Positions 26,098-35,156 are shown, numbered from the stretch's first letter. The stretch is DNA of 64,000 bases from JAJDFU01 sp964595955 (GCA_964595955.1 CAZQSF010000002.1:1-64000); one strand, 5' to 3'. Made by a program: numbers and translations. The notes: generated from the letters alone by a model not told the origin.

Positions 26098-26745
26098 ATG
26101 TTATCCATTACCCTCATCATTCTTATCCTTACAGTGCTGATCTCGCTGCAGTCTTTTTCCAATGCAGCTATGAAGGAGCGGCTCATTTTTCACCCGTATA
26201 CCATTGCGCGGAAAGGACAATACTATCGCTTTCTCACTCACGGATTCATTCACGCCAACTGGGAGCACCTGCTCATCAATATGTATGTCCTCTACATCTT
26301 CGGCGAGTATCTGGAGAGTGCCTTTAAAAGCATATTCCCCAACTATCTCGGGCCGCTCATCTTTTTGCTTTTGTACCTCTCGGCCATCGTCCTGTCCAGC
26401 ATTCCTTCCTTTCTCAAGCACCGGGATGATCCCTACTACGGCGCACTGGGTGCATCGGGCGCTACCTCGGCCATGGTCTTCGGTTTTATTCTCTTCAACC
26501 CCTGGGAGTGGTTTATTTTCCCTCCCCTGCCGGCTATCCTTTTCGGTCTGGGATATCTCTGGTATTCCAACTACATGGGAAAACGATCTATGGACAATAT
26601 CGGGCACGATGCGCACTTCTGGGGAGCGTTGTACGGTCTGGCAGCTACGATCGTATGCGTGTTTTACCTGCAGCCCGGGGTGCTCCGGTATTTTTGGGAT
26701 CGATTATTGGAAGGCCCCGAATTGCCCGGTATCTTAGGCGGCTGA
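26098..26745 (+). CDS. Rhomboid-family intramembrane serine protease
   Basis: 215 residues with six or so membrane segments. The family marks are present: HANWEHLLINM (52-62, with the conserved N and His), GASGATSA with catalytic Ser120, and GHDAHFWGALYG with catalytic His173. This small form fits the basic six-helix rhomboid core. Rhomboids cut single-pass membrane proteins within the bilayer; the substrate here is unknown. It follows rlmH by 8 bp and precedes a Nudix gene by 9 bp. Confidence 0.93.
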   Translation: MLSITLIILILTVLISLQSFSNAAMKERLIFHPYTIARKGQYYRFLTHGFIHANWEHLLINMYVLYIFGEYLESAFKSIFPNYLGPLIFLLLYLSAIVLSSIPSFLKHRDDPYYGALGASGATSAMVFGFILFNPWEWFIFPPLPAILFGLGYLWYSNYMGKRSMDNIGHDAHFWGALYGLAATIVCVFYLQPGVLRYFWDRLLEGPELPGILGG

Positions 26746-26754
26746 CAATGCAAT

Positions 26755-27309
26755 ATGGAACACAATCCCTGGAAGACACTCAACAAGCGCTCGGTATACG
26801 CCAATCCCTGGATTGAACTCACCCACCGGGAAGTCATCAACCCCGCCGGTAAGCCCGGCATTTACGGGGTGGTGCATTTTCGCAATCTGGCTATCGGCGT
26901 CGTGCCGGTCGACGAGCAGGGGTATACCTGGCTGGTGGGCCAGTACCGGTATACGCTGGATCGATACAGCTGGGAGATTCCGGAAGGAGGCTGCCCCCTG
27001 AATGAACGCCCATTGGATGCGGCAAAGCGGGAGCTGCAGGAGGAGACCGGCCTCAAGGCCATGCATTGGGAGCTGCTGCTGCCCGAATTTCACGTTTCCA
27101 ATTCCGTGACCGACGAGCGCGGCATGGCTTTTTTGGCCACCGGTCTCGAACAAGGCGAATGGGCTCCCGAAGAAACCGAGCTGCTCCAGGTGAAGCACCT
27201 TCCGCTGTCGGAAGCCGTTCGCAAAGTATACGATGGCGAAATTCAGGATCTGGTATCCATAGCCGCTTTACTCAAGGCCCAGCAACGGGTCGGCAACCAC
27301 GATGGTTAG
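26755..27309 (+). CDS. Nudix hydrolase (ADP-ribose pyrophosphatase-like)
   Basis: 184 residues. A complete Nudix box runs from Gly78 to Leu100 (E84, RE at 92-93, EE at 96-97, G99). The context WEIPEGGCPLNE and the flanking GQYRYTLDRYSWEIP wording is that of ADP-sugar/ADP-ribose pyrophosphatases such as NudF, which cleave ADP-ribose to AMP and ribose-5-phosphate. Substrate range cannot be read exactly. Its TAG stop overlaps the convergent lipoprotein gene stop by 3 bases, so the two transcripts must overlap unless each ends very early. Confidence 0.9.
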   Translation: MEHNPWKTLNKRSVYANPWIELTHREVINPAGKPGIYGVVHFRNLAIGVVPVDEQGYTWLVGQYRYTLDRYSWEIPEGGCPLNERPLDAAKRELQEETGLKAMHWELLLPEFHVSNSVTDERGMAFLATGLEQGEWAPEETELLQVKHLPLSEAVRKVYDGEIQDLVSIAALLKAQQRVGNHDG

Positions 27310-27986
27310 TCTTGGCCCGAACGCTCCTTCTCCAGCAGATAGTCCAACATGTACCCCTTGCTTTCCTGTTTTCGCAAGAATTCGTAAAGGCTGCGATTCA
27401 TGCCGGCTACGGCATTTTCGGGCTTCCAATGGAAAAACTTGTACGGATAAGGCGCTTCCAGTTGAACGAAATTGGAATCCTTTAGGACCAGGCCATCCTT
27501 TCCGGCCATGCCCGTGGTAAAGCGCTCTTCCCCTTCAGCATTTTCGCCTGTGACCTGGGTTTCGTACACTCTGCCGAATTCCGCCACGAAATAGGGTCGG
27601 CCGTAAAGGGTATCCCCGTCCACATAATCGCCATCGACGTCCAGAAAAACAACCTCTGACCACTGCCCGTCACGCACTTTTCCAGACTCATCGGCAAAGA
27701 AAAAGTAGACCGGGCAAAAGCTGAACTGCTCGCGAAACATCGTCAGCAGCCGGGCCTGGCGGCTCACTACCTGGCCTTCGACCTTATCCGCCCAGTCGGA
27801 TTCCCGTCCCGCTTCCAGGGCTTCCAGCTTGTTGATCGACTGTTTGAGGCGAACCAGGATCAGGCCGTCCTTCTTCAGTTCCGTCAGGTTCTCGTAGGTA
27901 TTAATTCGTTTTTCCCGGACGGATTTACAGGTCGTCAGCGTCAGGGACAATAGACAAATAAAGAATGGAAAACGATAGCTGGGCAT
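27306..27986 (-). CDS. Uncharacterised lipoprotein
   Basis: 226 residues from the ATG at 27986 (a second ATG at 27989 is adjacent). The signal peptide ends in LTLTTC, with Cys20 likely lipidated. The mature part has an N-terminal helical segment (REKRINTYENLTELKKDGLIL), then a mostly beta segment with FCPVYFFFADES and FLDVDGDYVDGDTLYGRPY. No known domain was recognised, though similar lipoproteins occur in Bacteroidota. Stop codons of this gene and the convergent Nudix gene overlap. Function unknown. Confidence 0.72.
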   Translation of the reverse strand: MPSYRFPFFICLLSLTLTTCKSVREKRINTYENLTELKKDGLILVRLKQSINKLEALEAGRESDWADKVEGQVVSRQARLLTMFREQFSFCPVYFFFADESGKVRDGQWSEVVFLDVDGDYVDGDTLYGRPYFVAEFGRVYETQVTGENAEGEERFTTGMAGKDGLVLKDSNFVQLEAPYPYKFFHWKPENAVAGMNRSLYEFLRKQESKGYMLDYLLEKERSGQD

Positions 27987-28091
27987 CATTGCGATCCGGG
28001 GTTTTTTCAACGTCCTGTGAATATCTGTAAGCTGCCCAGTTCATGCAAGGCCAAAAAACCGCATAAGTCAGGATGCAGGCCAAAAAAGAAA

Positions 28092-28126
28092 GCGGGGCCT
28101 CCTTTACTCGATTAAGGAGGCCCCGC
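28092..28126 (-). terminator. Intrinsic terminator after pruA
   Basis: A perfect 13-bp stem (28092-28104 with 28114-28126) closes a 9-nt loop. Read on the minus strand it is followed by TTTCTTTTTTG, a classic U-tract. It lies 23 bp past the pruA stop. Confidence 0.92.
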
Positions 28127-28149
28127 AGGATCCCGGCCAGACGGAAACC

Positions 28150-29781
28150 CTATTCTTCGCCCAGGAAGGGATAGCGGTAGTCGGTGGGCGGGTCGAGGTT
28201 TTCCTTGATCGAGCGGGCGCTCACCCAACGGAAAAGATTGAGGATAGACCCGGCCTTGTCGTTGGTGCCCGATCCGCGGGCGCCGCCAAAGGGCTGCTGG
28301 CCGACAACGGCTCCGGTGGGCTTGTCATTGATGTAAAAGTTTCCGGCTGCATGGCGCAGTCGCTCGGCAGCCAGGTAAGCCGCATGCCGTTCGCGTGCGA
28401 AAACCGCCCCGGTGAGGGCATAGGGAGACGTATTGTCGAGCAATTCGAGCGTCTCTTCGTAGGCGTCCGCATCGTATACATAGATAGTAAGCACCGGACC
28501 AAAGATCTCCTCCTCCATCGTACGGTACTTGGGATCGGTGGTCAGGATCACGGTGGGCTCGATGAAGTACCCCTTGGCCTTGTCGTATCCGCCACCGATG
28601 ATCACCTCAGCGGCATCGTCTTTTTTGGCCTGAGCGATATAGCCCGAGATCTTATCGAAGGCCCGTTCGTCGATTACGGCAGTGAAGAAGTTGGAGAAAT
28701 CTTCCGGACTTCCCATGCCAATCGTCTTGATCTCTTCTTCCAGGCGGCTGCGCAGGTTGTCCCACATGGTATCGGGGATGTATGCACGGGACACGGCCGA
28801 GCACTTCTGCCCCTGAAATTCGAAGGCCCCGCGCACCAGGGCTGTATTTACCTGCTCCACATCCGCCGAGTGGTGTGCGATCACAAAGTCTTTACCACCG
28901 GTTTCTCCAACAATGCGGGGGTAGGATTTGTATTTGCTGATGTTCTTGCCGATGATTCCCCACAGGTTCTGAAACACGGCTGTGCTGCCGGTAAAATGCA
29001 GGCCGCCGAAATCCGGATGCTGAAAAATAATATCGCCGGCTTCGGGGCCATCCACGAACAGCAGGTTGATCACGCCGTCGGGCAGGCCGGCTTCCTCCAG
29101 CACTTCCATGATCACAGCCGCCGAATAGATCTGGGTTTCAGCCGGCTTCCATATCACCGTATTGCCCATGATCGCCGGGGCGCCGGGCAGGTTGCCTGCA
29201 ATAGCGGTAAAATTGAAAGGGGTAATGGCAAATACAAAGCCCTCCAACGGCCGGTACTCCATGCGGTTCCAAATGCCGCGCGAGCTCTCCGGCTGCTGAG
29301 TATAGAGCTCGGTCATGTACTCCACATTGAAGCGATAAAAATCGGCCAGCTCGGCAATGGCGTCGATTTCCGATTGGTGAGCCGTTTTCGATTGCCCCAG
29401 CATAGTGGCGGCATTCATTTTGTACCGGTAGGGTCCGCTGAGCAGATCGGCAGCCTTGAGAAAGATAGCGGCGCGCTCCTGCCAGGGCATGGCTTCCCAG
29501 GCCGGCTTCGCCTTCAGCGCTGCTTCGATGGCCTGGTTCACGTGTTTTCCGCTGCCCTTGTGGTAATAGCCCAGGGTGTGGTCGAGCTCATGGGGCGGGT
29601 GAATGGGGATGCGATTGTCGGTGGTTATTTTTTCACCCCCAATGGTCATGGGGATCTCGGAAGTCGAGGCTTTGGCATTGGCCAGGGCCGCTTTCAGGGC
29701 TTCCCGTTCAGGTGTGCCGGGAGCATAGCTGTTTACGGGTTCGTTGACCGCTTTGGGAACTTCGAAAAAGGCATTTGCCAT
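28150..29781 (-). CDS. pruA: 1-pyrroline-5-carboxylate dehydrogenase
   Basis: 543 residues, matching the group of P5C dehydrogenases (RocA/PruA type 1) that oxidise glutamate-gamma-semialdehyde to glutamate with NAD in proline and arginine breakdown. The aldehyde dehydrogenase core is intact: TPFNFTAIAGNLPGAPAIMGNTV, the GETGGKDF loop with the general-base Glu, the catalytic Cys in FQGQKCSAVSR, and EIFGPVLTIYVY. A long N-terminal segment and the Asn-phe wording are typical of the Bacteroidota and mitochondrial form. No proline dehydrogenase lies beside it. It has its own -7 box and a strong terminator, so it is probably a single-gene unit. Confidence 0.95.
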   Translation of the reverse strand: MANAFFEVPKAVNEPVNSYAPGTPEREALKAALANAKASTSEIPMTIGGEKITTDNRIPIHPPHELDHTLGYYHKGSGKHVNQAIEAALKAKPAWEAMPWQERAAIFLKAADLLSGPYRYKMNAATMLGQSKTAHQSEIDAIAELADFYRFNVEYMTELYTQQPESSRGIWNRMEYRPLEGFVFAITPFNFTAIAGNLPGAPAIMGNTVIWKPAETQIYSAAVIMEVLEEAGLPDGVINLLFVDGPEAGDIIFQHPDFGGLHFTGSTAVFQNLWGIIGKNISKYKSYPRIVGETGGKDFVIAHHSADVEQVNTALVRGAFEFQGQKCSAVSRAYIPDTMWDNLRSRLEEEIKTIGMGSPEDFSNFFTAVIDERAFDKISGYIAQAKKDDAAEVIIGGGYDKAKGYFIEPTVILTTDPKYRTMEEEIFGPVLTIYVYDADAYEETLELLDNTSPYALTGAVFARERHAAYLAAERLRHAAGNFYINDKPTGAVVGQQPFGGARGSGTNDKAGSILNLFRWVSARSIKENLDPPTDYRYPFLGEE

Positions 29782-29822
29782 AGGCTAGGGATTTATTTTG
29801 GTTATCGTGATGTACGCAGCGG

Positions 29823-29830
29823 CAAAGGTA
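29823..29830 (-). promoter_or_regulatory. -7 promoter box for pruA
   Basis: TACCTTTG on the minus strand is an exact TAnnTTTG match 42 bp upstream of the pruA ATG, in the short gap after the yjjG-like gene. No -33 TTG at the proper distance was seen. Confidence 0.55.
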
Positions 29831-29855
29831 CTGAATTGCCCCCGGGCCGGAAAGC

Positions 29856-30539
29856 TCAGTCGAGGAGCTGAAGCAATTCCCCAAGTGCCTGTATTTCCAG
29901 GGTCGGACGCATTCCTCCCGGCCGGGGCAAACGCTCCGGATTGAACCAACAGGTGTGCATGCCCATATGGTGCGCTCCTTCAATGTCGGCCTGCCAGTTG
30001 TCGCCGACCATGAGCACGTCCCGGGGTGGCGGCTGTCCGGTTATGGACAAGGCCCGCCGGAAAAAGGCCGGATGCGGTTTGGCATGACCTGCTTCCTCGC
30101 TCATCACCACAGCCTGAAAAAAAGCTGCCAGCCCCGATTGCTTCAAACGAGGCCTTTGGATGGTCGCGATGCCGTTGGTGACGAGGGCCAGCCGGTAGCG
30201 AACACTCAGGTTTTCCACCAGGTGGCGGGCCCCCTCCAACAGGTGTGCCTGCGCAGCCAGGGCCTGCTGGTAGGTATCGGCAAAACCATCGATATCCACC
30301 TGCAACCCCTCGGCTTCGAAAAACGACCGGAAGCGGGCCAGACGCATTTCCTGCCGGGTGGTGCGACCTGCTTCCAGGTCCTGCCAGCAGGCTTTATTGA
30401 TCTGCCGGTATCGCTCGTGCCGGGCCGGGATGCAAGTGAAGCCAAAAGCCTGCAGGCTCTCGGTCAGGGCCTGCTTTTCCGCCCGGTGGTAGTCCAGCAA
30501 GGTGTTGTCGGCATCCAGAAAGATCCAGCGATAGGGCAT
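29856..30539 (-). CDS. yjjG: YjjG-type HAD nucleotidase/phosphatase
   Basis: 227 residues. HAD motif I is FLDADNTLLDY (Asp9 nucleophile, Asp11 acid/base), motif II is in ALVTNG, the Lys of motif III in GHAKPHPAFF, and motif IV in MVGDNWQADIEGA. The DADNTLLDY wording and the C1 helical cap (residues about 15-95) match YjjG, a 5'-nucleotidase acting on non-canonical pyrimidine nucleotides. Its start lies 3 bp after the coaD stop, so they share a transcript. A general phosphoglycolate phosphatase-like role is the alternative. Confidence 0.85.
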   Translation of the reverse strand: MPYRWIFLDADNTLLDYHRAEKQALTESLQAFGFTCIPARHERYRQINKACWQDLEAGRTTRQEMRLARFRSFFEAEGLQVDIDGFADTYQQALAAQAHLLEGARHLVENLSVRYRLALVTNGIATIQRPRLKQSGLAAFFQAVVMSEEAGHAKPHPAFFRRALSITGQPPPRDVLMVGDNWQADIEGAHHMGMHTCWFNPERLPRPGGMRPTLEIQALGELLQLLD

Positions 30540-30542
30540 TCG

Positions 30543-31022
30543 TCAGGAAAAGTTGGAGGATATGTGCAGGCTGACCTGATCGGGAAGAAACGGGCTGGCA
30601 TCGCCGCCACCTTTGATGATCTCCCGAACAATGGTCGAGCTGATGTGCGAATAACCGGGCTGGGCAATGAGAAAAAAAGTTTCTATGCCTTCGCCCACGA
30701 TGTGATTGAGTTGGGAAATCGTCTTTTCGTAATCGAAGTCGGAAGCATTGCGCAGGCCGCGCAGCAGGTAGCGGGCGCCGATGCGCTTGCAATAATGCGC
30801 GGTGAGGTTCTCAAACTGGCCCACCTCCACTTTGGGTTCATCCTGGAATACTGTGTGGAGCCATTCCAGGCGCTGGTCCAGTGAGAAGAGGTACTTCTTC
30901 TGAGAGTTGACCCCAATAGCTACGATAATCTGGTCAAATAAGGGCAACGCCCGCCGGACGATATCTACGTGCCCCACCGTGATGGGATCGAAAGAACCAG
31001 GGAAAACGGCAATCTTGGACAT
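30543..31022 (-). CDS. coaD: Pantetheine-phosphate adenylyltransferase
   Basis: 159 residues from the ATG at 31022. The nucleotidyltransferase motif is FPGSFDPITVGHVDIVRRA, with the T/HxGH signature, and the C-terminal ISSTIVRE motif that binds ATP phosphates. LLRGLRNASDFDYE is the typical CoaD middle segment. It makes dephospho-CoA from 4'-phosphopantetheine in CoA synthesis. A secreted unknown gene lies 56 bp upstream and a yjjG-like gene 3 bp downstream. Confidence 0.96.
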   Translation of the reverse strand: MSKIAVFPGSFDPITVGHVDIVRRALPLFDQIIVAIGVNSQKKYLFSLDQRLEWLHTVFQDEPKVEVGQFENLTAHYCKRIGARYLLRGLRNASDFDYEKTISQLNHIVGEGIETFFLIAQPGYSHISSTIVREIIKGGGDASPFLPDQVSLHISSNFS

Positions 31023-31078
31023 AATTCGTGGTTGTGGCTGGCGGGGTCGCAGGCTAAAATAAGGCAATGTCCGTCATT

Positions 31079-31645
31079 TCAGGGCAGTAAGCGGAAAGAA
31101 TCCATAAAGGTTTCGCTGGCTGCATTGACGCTTCGCTTTGAACCGCCCACCACCTGAACGGCATAATACCGGCGGCCGGCCAGAAATGCCTTGGTCTTTA
31201 TGGTAAAACGGCCCCCGGGGCCCCGGATGCGCCACAGGTAGCCCGGATACCCGTCGAACTCGATAGCGGTTTTGTAGACCACTTCGCCCCCGACACTTTC
31301 TGCCGCCGCATCGATAGTCTCTTCAAAAAAAGCCTCCAGCCAGTTGGCTTCGCTGCGGTCCAGGATGCCGGGCGGATAGTCGCAAAGCGAGATCATATAC
31401 ACGCGATTGCCTCCCTTTTGGTAAAGCGCCTCGGGAACCCGGTGAAAAAAGGTGTGATAAACCAAGGGCCCCAGGGGCGTGAAAGTAGTATCCGCCGAAT
31501 GCCGAAGTGGAGCGGGCGTTTTCACTGCAAAGCCGGCCTCTTGCTGCACGAAAAGCTCCCAGCTCAGGATGGGCTGGGCTTCGCTCCGGGCAGCCCAGCA
31601 AAGCAGCCCGAGGAAAAAAGAAAAGGGAATGTTGCCAATTCTCAT
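31079..31645 (-). CDS. Secreted protein of unknown function
   Basis: 188 residues from the ATG at 31645. The signal peptide ends near ARSEAQ. The mature protein (VQQEAGFAVKTPAPLRHSADT, FHRVPEALYQKGGNRVYMISLCDYPP, ETFMDSFRLLP) has the pattern of a small PsbP/MOG1-like or DUF1795-like fold often found in secreted Bacteroidota proteins: a stress or sorting-type single domain of about 150 residues ending in a DSFRLL helix. This is a fold resemblance only. It precedes coaD on the same strand, and its upstream region is shared with the divergent pncB gene. Confidence 0.72.
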   Translation of the reverse strand: MRIGNIPFSFFLGLLCWAARSEAQPILSWELFVQQEAGFAVKTPAPLRHSADTTFTPLGPLVYHTFFHRVPEALYQKGGNRVYMISLCDYPPGILDRSEANWLEAFFEETIDAAAESVGGEVVYKTAIEFDGYPGYLWRIRGPGGRFTIKTKAFLAGRRYYAVQVVGGSKRSVNAASETFMDSFRLLP

Positions 31646-31753
31646 CGAACAGAAGACGGCTACGGATCGAAAAAGGTTGGCAAAAACTTCGACTCCCAAA
31701 GGAGCATTTGTTCTCCAAAAGACTTAGTTTCGCTTTTAAACGAAGTATCTATT

Positions 31754-33211
31754 ATGCCCGCAAGCTCGCATTTGGAACGCCTCTACGCTATCGGTTTCGG
31801 CCTGTTCACCGACCTCTACCAGCTCACTATGGCCCAGGCGTATTGGAAAAAGGGGTGGTATGATCGCCGGGGCGTTTTCCAGCTTTATTATCGCAGCCCT
31901 CCTTTCGGCGGGCATTATGTGGTCGCAGCCGGTCTGGACCTGGCCATAGATCTGATCCGGAACTACACTTTTTCGGAAGAGGCCGCCCGTTACCTGGGCA
32001 ATCTGCGCGGGGCCGCCGGCCAGTCCCTTTTCGAGATCAGTTTCCTGAATTATTTGCAGCGCCTTCGCATGCAGTGTGATGTGGACGCCGTACCGGAGGG
32101 AACTGTGGTGTTTCCGAACGAGCCACTGCTCCGGGTAGAAGGCCCGCTCCCCCAGGCGCAGATGCTGGAAACAGCCCTCCTGTCGGTGATCAACTTTTCC
32201 TCGCTTATCGCCACCAAGGCAGCCCGGGTAGCGCGTGCGGCAAAGGGCGATAGCGTTCTCGAATTTGGCTTTCGCCGCGCTCAGGGCTTGGACGGCGCCA
32301 TAACCGCCGCCCGGGCTGCCTTTATCGGCGGATGCAATGCCACGTCCAATGTGATTGCCGGCCAACTCTACAATATTCCGGTGAAGGGCACCCATGCCCA
32401 CAGCTGGATCATGTGCTTCGAAGAGGAGATCGAAGCTTTTCGAGCCTATGCCGAAGCCTTCCCTCACGATTCGGTCTTTCTGGTGGATACCTATGATACA
32501 CTGCAGGGCGTGCGCAATGCCATACAAGTAGGCAGGGAATTGCGGGAACAAGGCTGCGAAATGGCGGGCATCCGGCTGGATAGCGGCGACCTGGCCGAGC
32601 TCAGCCGGAAAGCCCGGCACATGCTGGACGAGGCCGGCTTTCCCGATGCCGCTATCGTGGCCAGCAACAGCCTGGACGAATACGCCATCGAAGAACTCAA
32701 GAGCCAGGGAGCTCCTATTGTCGTCTGGGGGGTGGGCACCAAGCTAAGCACGGCATATGACCAGCCGGCCCTGGGTGGGGTCTACAAGTTATCGGCTGTA
32801 CAAGGCCCTGGCGGCCGTTGGAATTACAAGGCCAAGCTCTCCGAGCAGGCTGTAAAGAGTTCCAATCCGGGCGCCCTGCAGATCCGCCGGTACTGGGACG
32901 CGGAGGGCCTGCCCGCCGGCGATGCGCTTTACAACGCCCATGCCGAAGGATCGGCTGACCTGCCGCCAGTCCGGTCGCTTCGCGACGGGGCCCTGCTCAA
33001 CCTAAAAACCGGGCAGCATACCGACTTGCTACAGCCCGTTTTCTGCAACGGAGAGCTCGTCCTTCAAAGGCCCTCCCTGCATGCCGTGCAGGAGTATGCC
33101 AGGCAACAACAGCTGCCTTTTGCAAAGCTGCAGATGAACCCAACCTATCCGGTGGGCCTGACGAGCGACCTTTACACATTGAAACAATCCATCCAGACCG
33201 AGCTGGGCTGA
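31754..33211 (+). CDS. pncB: Nicotinate phosphoribosyltransferase
   Basis: 485 residues from the ATG at 31754. N-terminal FTDLYQLTMAQAYWKKG, the PNEPLLRVEGPL segment, EFGFRRAQGLDGAITAARAA, GTHAHSWIM, VDTYDT, GIRLDSGDLAEL and GVGTKLSTAYD are the well-known NAPRTase stretches. The enzyme makes nicotinate mononucleotide from nicotinate and PRPP, using ATP, in NAD salvage. The gene is followed after 14 bp by a likely NrtR regulator gene, which supports the assignment. An upstream string TAGTTTCG (31725-31732) is one mismatch from a -7 box, and imperfect dyads around 31724-31747 could be an NrtR operator, but I cannot show it. Confidence 0.93.
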   Translation: MPASSHLERLYAIGFGLFTDLYQLTMAQAYWKKGWYDRRGVFQLYYRSPPFGGHYVVAAGLDLAIDLIRNYTFSEEAARYLGNLRGAAGQSLFEISFLNYLQRLRMQCDVDAVPEGTVVFPNEPLLRVEGPLPQAQMLETALLSVINFSSLIATKAARVARAAKGDSVLEFGFRRAQGLDGAITAARAAFIGGCNATSNVIAGQLYNIPVKGTHAHSWIMCFEEEIEAFRAYAEAFPHDSVFLVDTYDTLQGVRNAIQVGRELREQGCEMAGIRLDSGDLAELSRKARHMLDEAGFPDAAIVASNSLDEYAIEELKSQGAPIVVWGVGTKLSTAYDQPALGGVYKLSAVQGPGGRWNYKAKLSEQAVKSSNPGALQIRRYWDAEGLPAGDALYNAHAEGSADLPPVRSLRDGALLNLKTGQHTDLLQPVFCNGELVLQRPSLHAVQEYARQQQLPFAKLQMNPTYPVGLTSDLYTLKQSIQTELG

Positions 33212-33225
33212 CAAAACTAGAAACC

Positions 33226-33945
33226 ATGGCCTACACCTATGAATTTCCCCGACCGGCAGTAACCGTCGATTGCGTAGTCTTCGGGCTGGACGAAAGTTCA
33301 ACCCTCAAGCTATTGCTCATTCAGCGGGCAAAACCTCCTTTCCAACACCAATGGGCCCTGCCCGGAGGCTTTGTCGATATGGATGAATCGCTCGGAACAG
33401 CCGCGCTGCGCGAACTGGAGGAAGAGACGGGCTTAAAGAATCTTTTCATCGAACAGCTTTACACCTTCGGCGAACCCGGGCGAGATCCGAGGGGCCGGGT
33501 CATCAGTGTGGCCTATTATGCCCTTGTAAATCTGGATACTCACACCGTACAGGCGGCCGACGATGCCAGCGAAGTCGGCTGGTTTGCCATCGACAAGCTT
33601 CCCCCCCTGGCTTTTGACCACTCCCATATCCTGAATACCGCCCTGGGACGGCTCCGCGCCAAGGTGCGCTATCAACCCATCGGTTTTGAGCTACTTCCGC
33701 CCCGGTTTACCCTCTCCCAGCTACAGCGGCTGTACGAGACGATCCTCGGCGTGGAAGAACCCCTGAACAAACGCAATTTTCGAAAACGCATTCTGCAAAT
33801 GGGGGTGTTAAAAGAAGTCGGAAAACAAGAGGGCGTATCCCATCGTCCCGCGAAACTCTATAGCTTTGACCGAGACAAATACGAACGCCTGGTCAGAGAA
33901 AAACACGAGGATCTTCTCCGGCGGGGCGTCGATTTCGAAATTTGA
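33226..33945 (+). CDS. nrtR: NrtR-type transcriptional regulator (Nudix + winged helix)
   Basis: 239 residues. Residues 1-145 form a Nudix fold with a complete Nudix box from Gly48 to Leu70. Residues 155-239 form a winged helix-turn-helix typical of NrtR (FTLSQLQRLYETILG, LNKRNFRKRILQ, HRPAKLYSFD). NrtR proteins are repressors that sense ADP-ribose or related NAD products and control NAD synthesis genes. Its position 14 bp after pncB strongly supports that role. The Nudix box looks catalytic, whereas many NrtRs have lost it. A plain Nudix hydrolase is less likely because of the C-terminal DNA-binding domain. Confidence 0.88.
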   Translation: MAYTYEFPRPAVTVDCVVFGLDESSTLKLLLIQRAKPPFQHQWALPGGFVDMDESLGTAALRELEEETGLKNLFIEQLYTFGEPGRDPRGRVISVAYYALVNLDTHTVQAADDASEVGWFAIDKLPPLAFDHSHILNTALGRLRAKVRYQPIGFELLPPRFTLSQLQRLYETILGVEEPLNKRNFRKRILQMGVLKEVGKQEGVSHRPAKLYSFDRDKYERLVREKHEDLLRRGVDFEI

Positions 33946-33950
33946 CCCCC

Positions 33951-35120
33951 ATGCGCTTTTTCGTACGCTTCCTGCTCCTTTGTTTGCCCTGGGCCTGGGC
34001 CTGCCAAGCAGATAGTCCTTCATCGAACCCGGAGGACCTGGCGGCGGGCACGCTGCCCCCCGTTACCGAGGATTATGAAGAAGCGCAGCACAAATGGGGC
34101 TTTATGGACCAACAGGGGCGCCTGGTCATCGAGACCCGTTTCGACGAGGTAAGGCCGTTTTCGCAGGGCCTGGCCGTCGTGCGCCGAAAGGGACTTTGGG
34201 GCTTTGTGGACAAAGAAGGGGAAATCGCGATCCCGGTCCGCTACCGGGGCGCCTGGTCCTTTTCCGAAGGCCTGGCCCGGGTTATGGCGCTCGACGGCAA
34301 AATCGGCTTTATCGACCGCAAGGGAGCCTGGGTTATACCGGCCAGATATGAAGAAGCCGAAGACTTTCGCGAAGGCCTGGCCCGGATCAAGGAAAACGGC
34401 TTGTACGGCTATATCGACAAGGAGGGAAACCAGGTCATCGATCCCGCCTACCTGTCGGCCTCCGCGGGCTTTGTGAATAACTATGCCCGGGTGAAGGCCC
34501 TGAACGGCCTGTGCGGACTGATCCGGTCCGACGGACGGGAGGTGATCCCCCCGGCCTACGATAAGATCGACCCTTTTCAGGATGGGCTTGCCCGATTTAA
34601 AAAGGACGGAAGCTACGGCTTTGTCGATCTGCAGGGCGAGATTGCCATTCCCGCCGGTTTAGAGCGAGCTCAGGGTTTTCACTTCGGCAAAGCAGCAGCG
34701 CGCCGGAATGGAGCCTGGGGGCTGATCGACCGGGAAGGCAACTGGCTTGTAGAGCCTCAGTACGATCAGGTATGGCATGCCGGTTCGGATCGATGGGGCA
34801 TACTCGAGGAAGATAAATACGGACTGATGGACGGGTCGGGCCGGGAACTCATTCCGGCCCGGTTTCAAATGCTGTATAGCTTTGAGGAGGGGCGCGCGCC
34901 CTATGCCATGGATCGCCTGTGGGGACTGATAGACACCAGCGGACGCATCGTCACTACGCCCCGTTTCGGCCTGGCCTGGTCCTTTTCCGAAGGATTGGCC
35001 CGGGCTGCCACGTATAAAGGCGTAGCTTTTATCGACACCTCCGGCGAGGTCGTTATCCCGCCCCGCTTTCGGGATGCGAGGGATTTTTCCGAAGGGCTGG
35101 CCCCCGTACAAGAATACTAG
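33951..35120 (+). CDS. WG-repeat lipoprotein
   Basis: 389 residues from the ATG at 33951. The signal sequence ends in AWAC, a plausible lipobox. The mature part has about eight WG repeats: KWGFMDQQGRLVIETRF, GLWGFVDKEGEIAIPVRY, KIGFIDRKGAWVIPARY, GLYGYIDKEGNQVIDPAY, GSYGFVDLQGEIAIPAG and later ones, each followed by F-x-x-G-L-A. It resembles the longer WG protein at 7660 in repeat wording. It follows nrtR after 5 bp and precedes purE by 36 bp, so it may be on the NAD-gene transcript by packing only. Function unknown. Confidence 0.85.
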   Translation: MRFFVRFLLLCLPWAWACQADSPSSNPEDLAAGTLPPVTEDYEEAQHKWGFMDQQGRLVIETRFDEVRPFSQGLAVVRRKGLWGFVDKEGEIAIPVRYRGAWSFSEGLARVMALDGKIGFIDRKGAWVIPARYEEAEDFREGLARIKENGLYGYIDKEGNQVIDPAYLSASAGFVNNYARVKALNGLCGLIRSDGREVIPPAYDKIDPFQDGLARFKKDGSYGFVDLQGEIAIPAGLERAQGFHFGKAAARRNGAWGLIDREGNWLVEPQYDQVWHAGSDRWGILEEDKYGLMDGSGRELIPARFQMLYSFEEGRAPYAMDRLWGLIDTSGRIVTTPRFGLAWSFSEGLARAATYKGVAFIDTSGEVVIPPRFRDARDFSEGLAPVQEY

Positions 35121-35156
35121 CGCCTTGGCGCCAACCAAGCAACAAACCCTTATCCA

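Noticed and set aside
31724..31747. NrtR operator upstream of pncB
   Set aside because: The dyad is only 4 bp with mismatches; too weak to list as a site.
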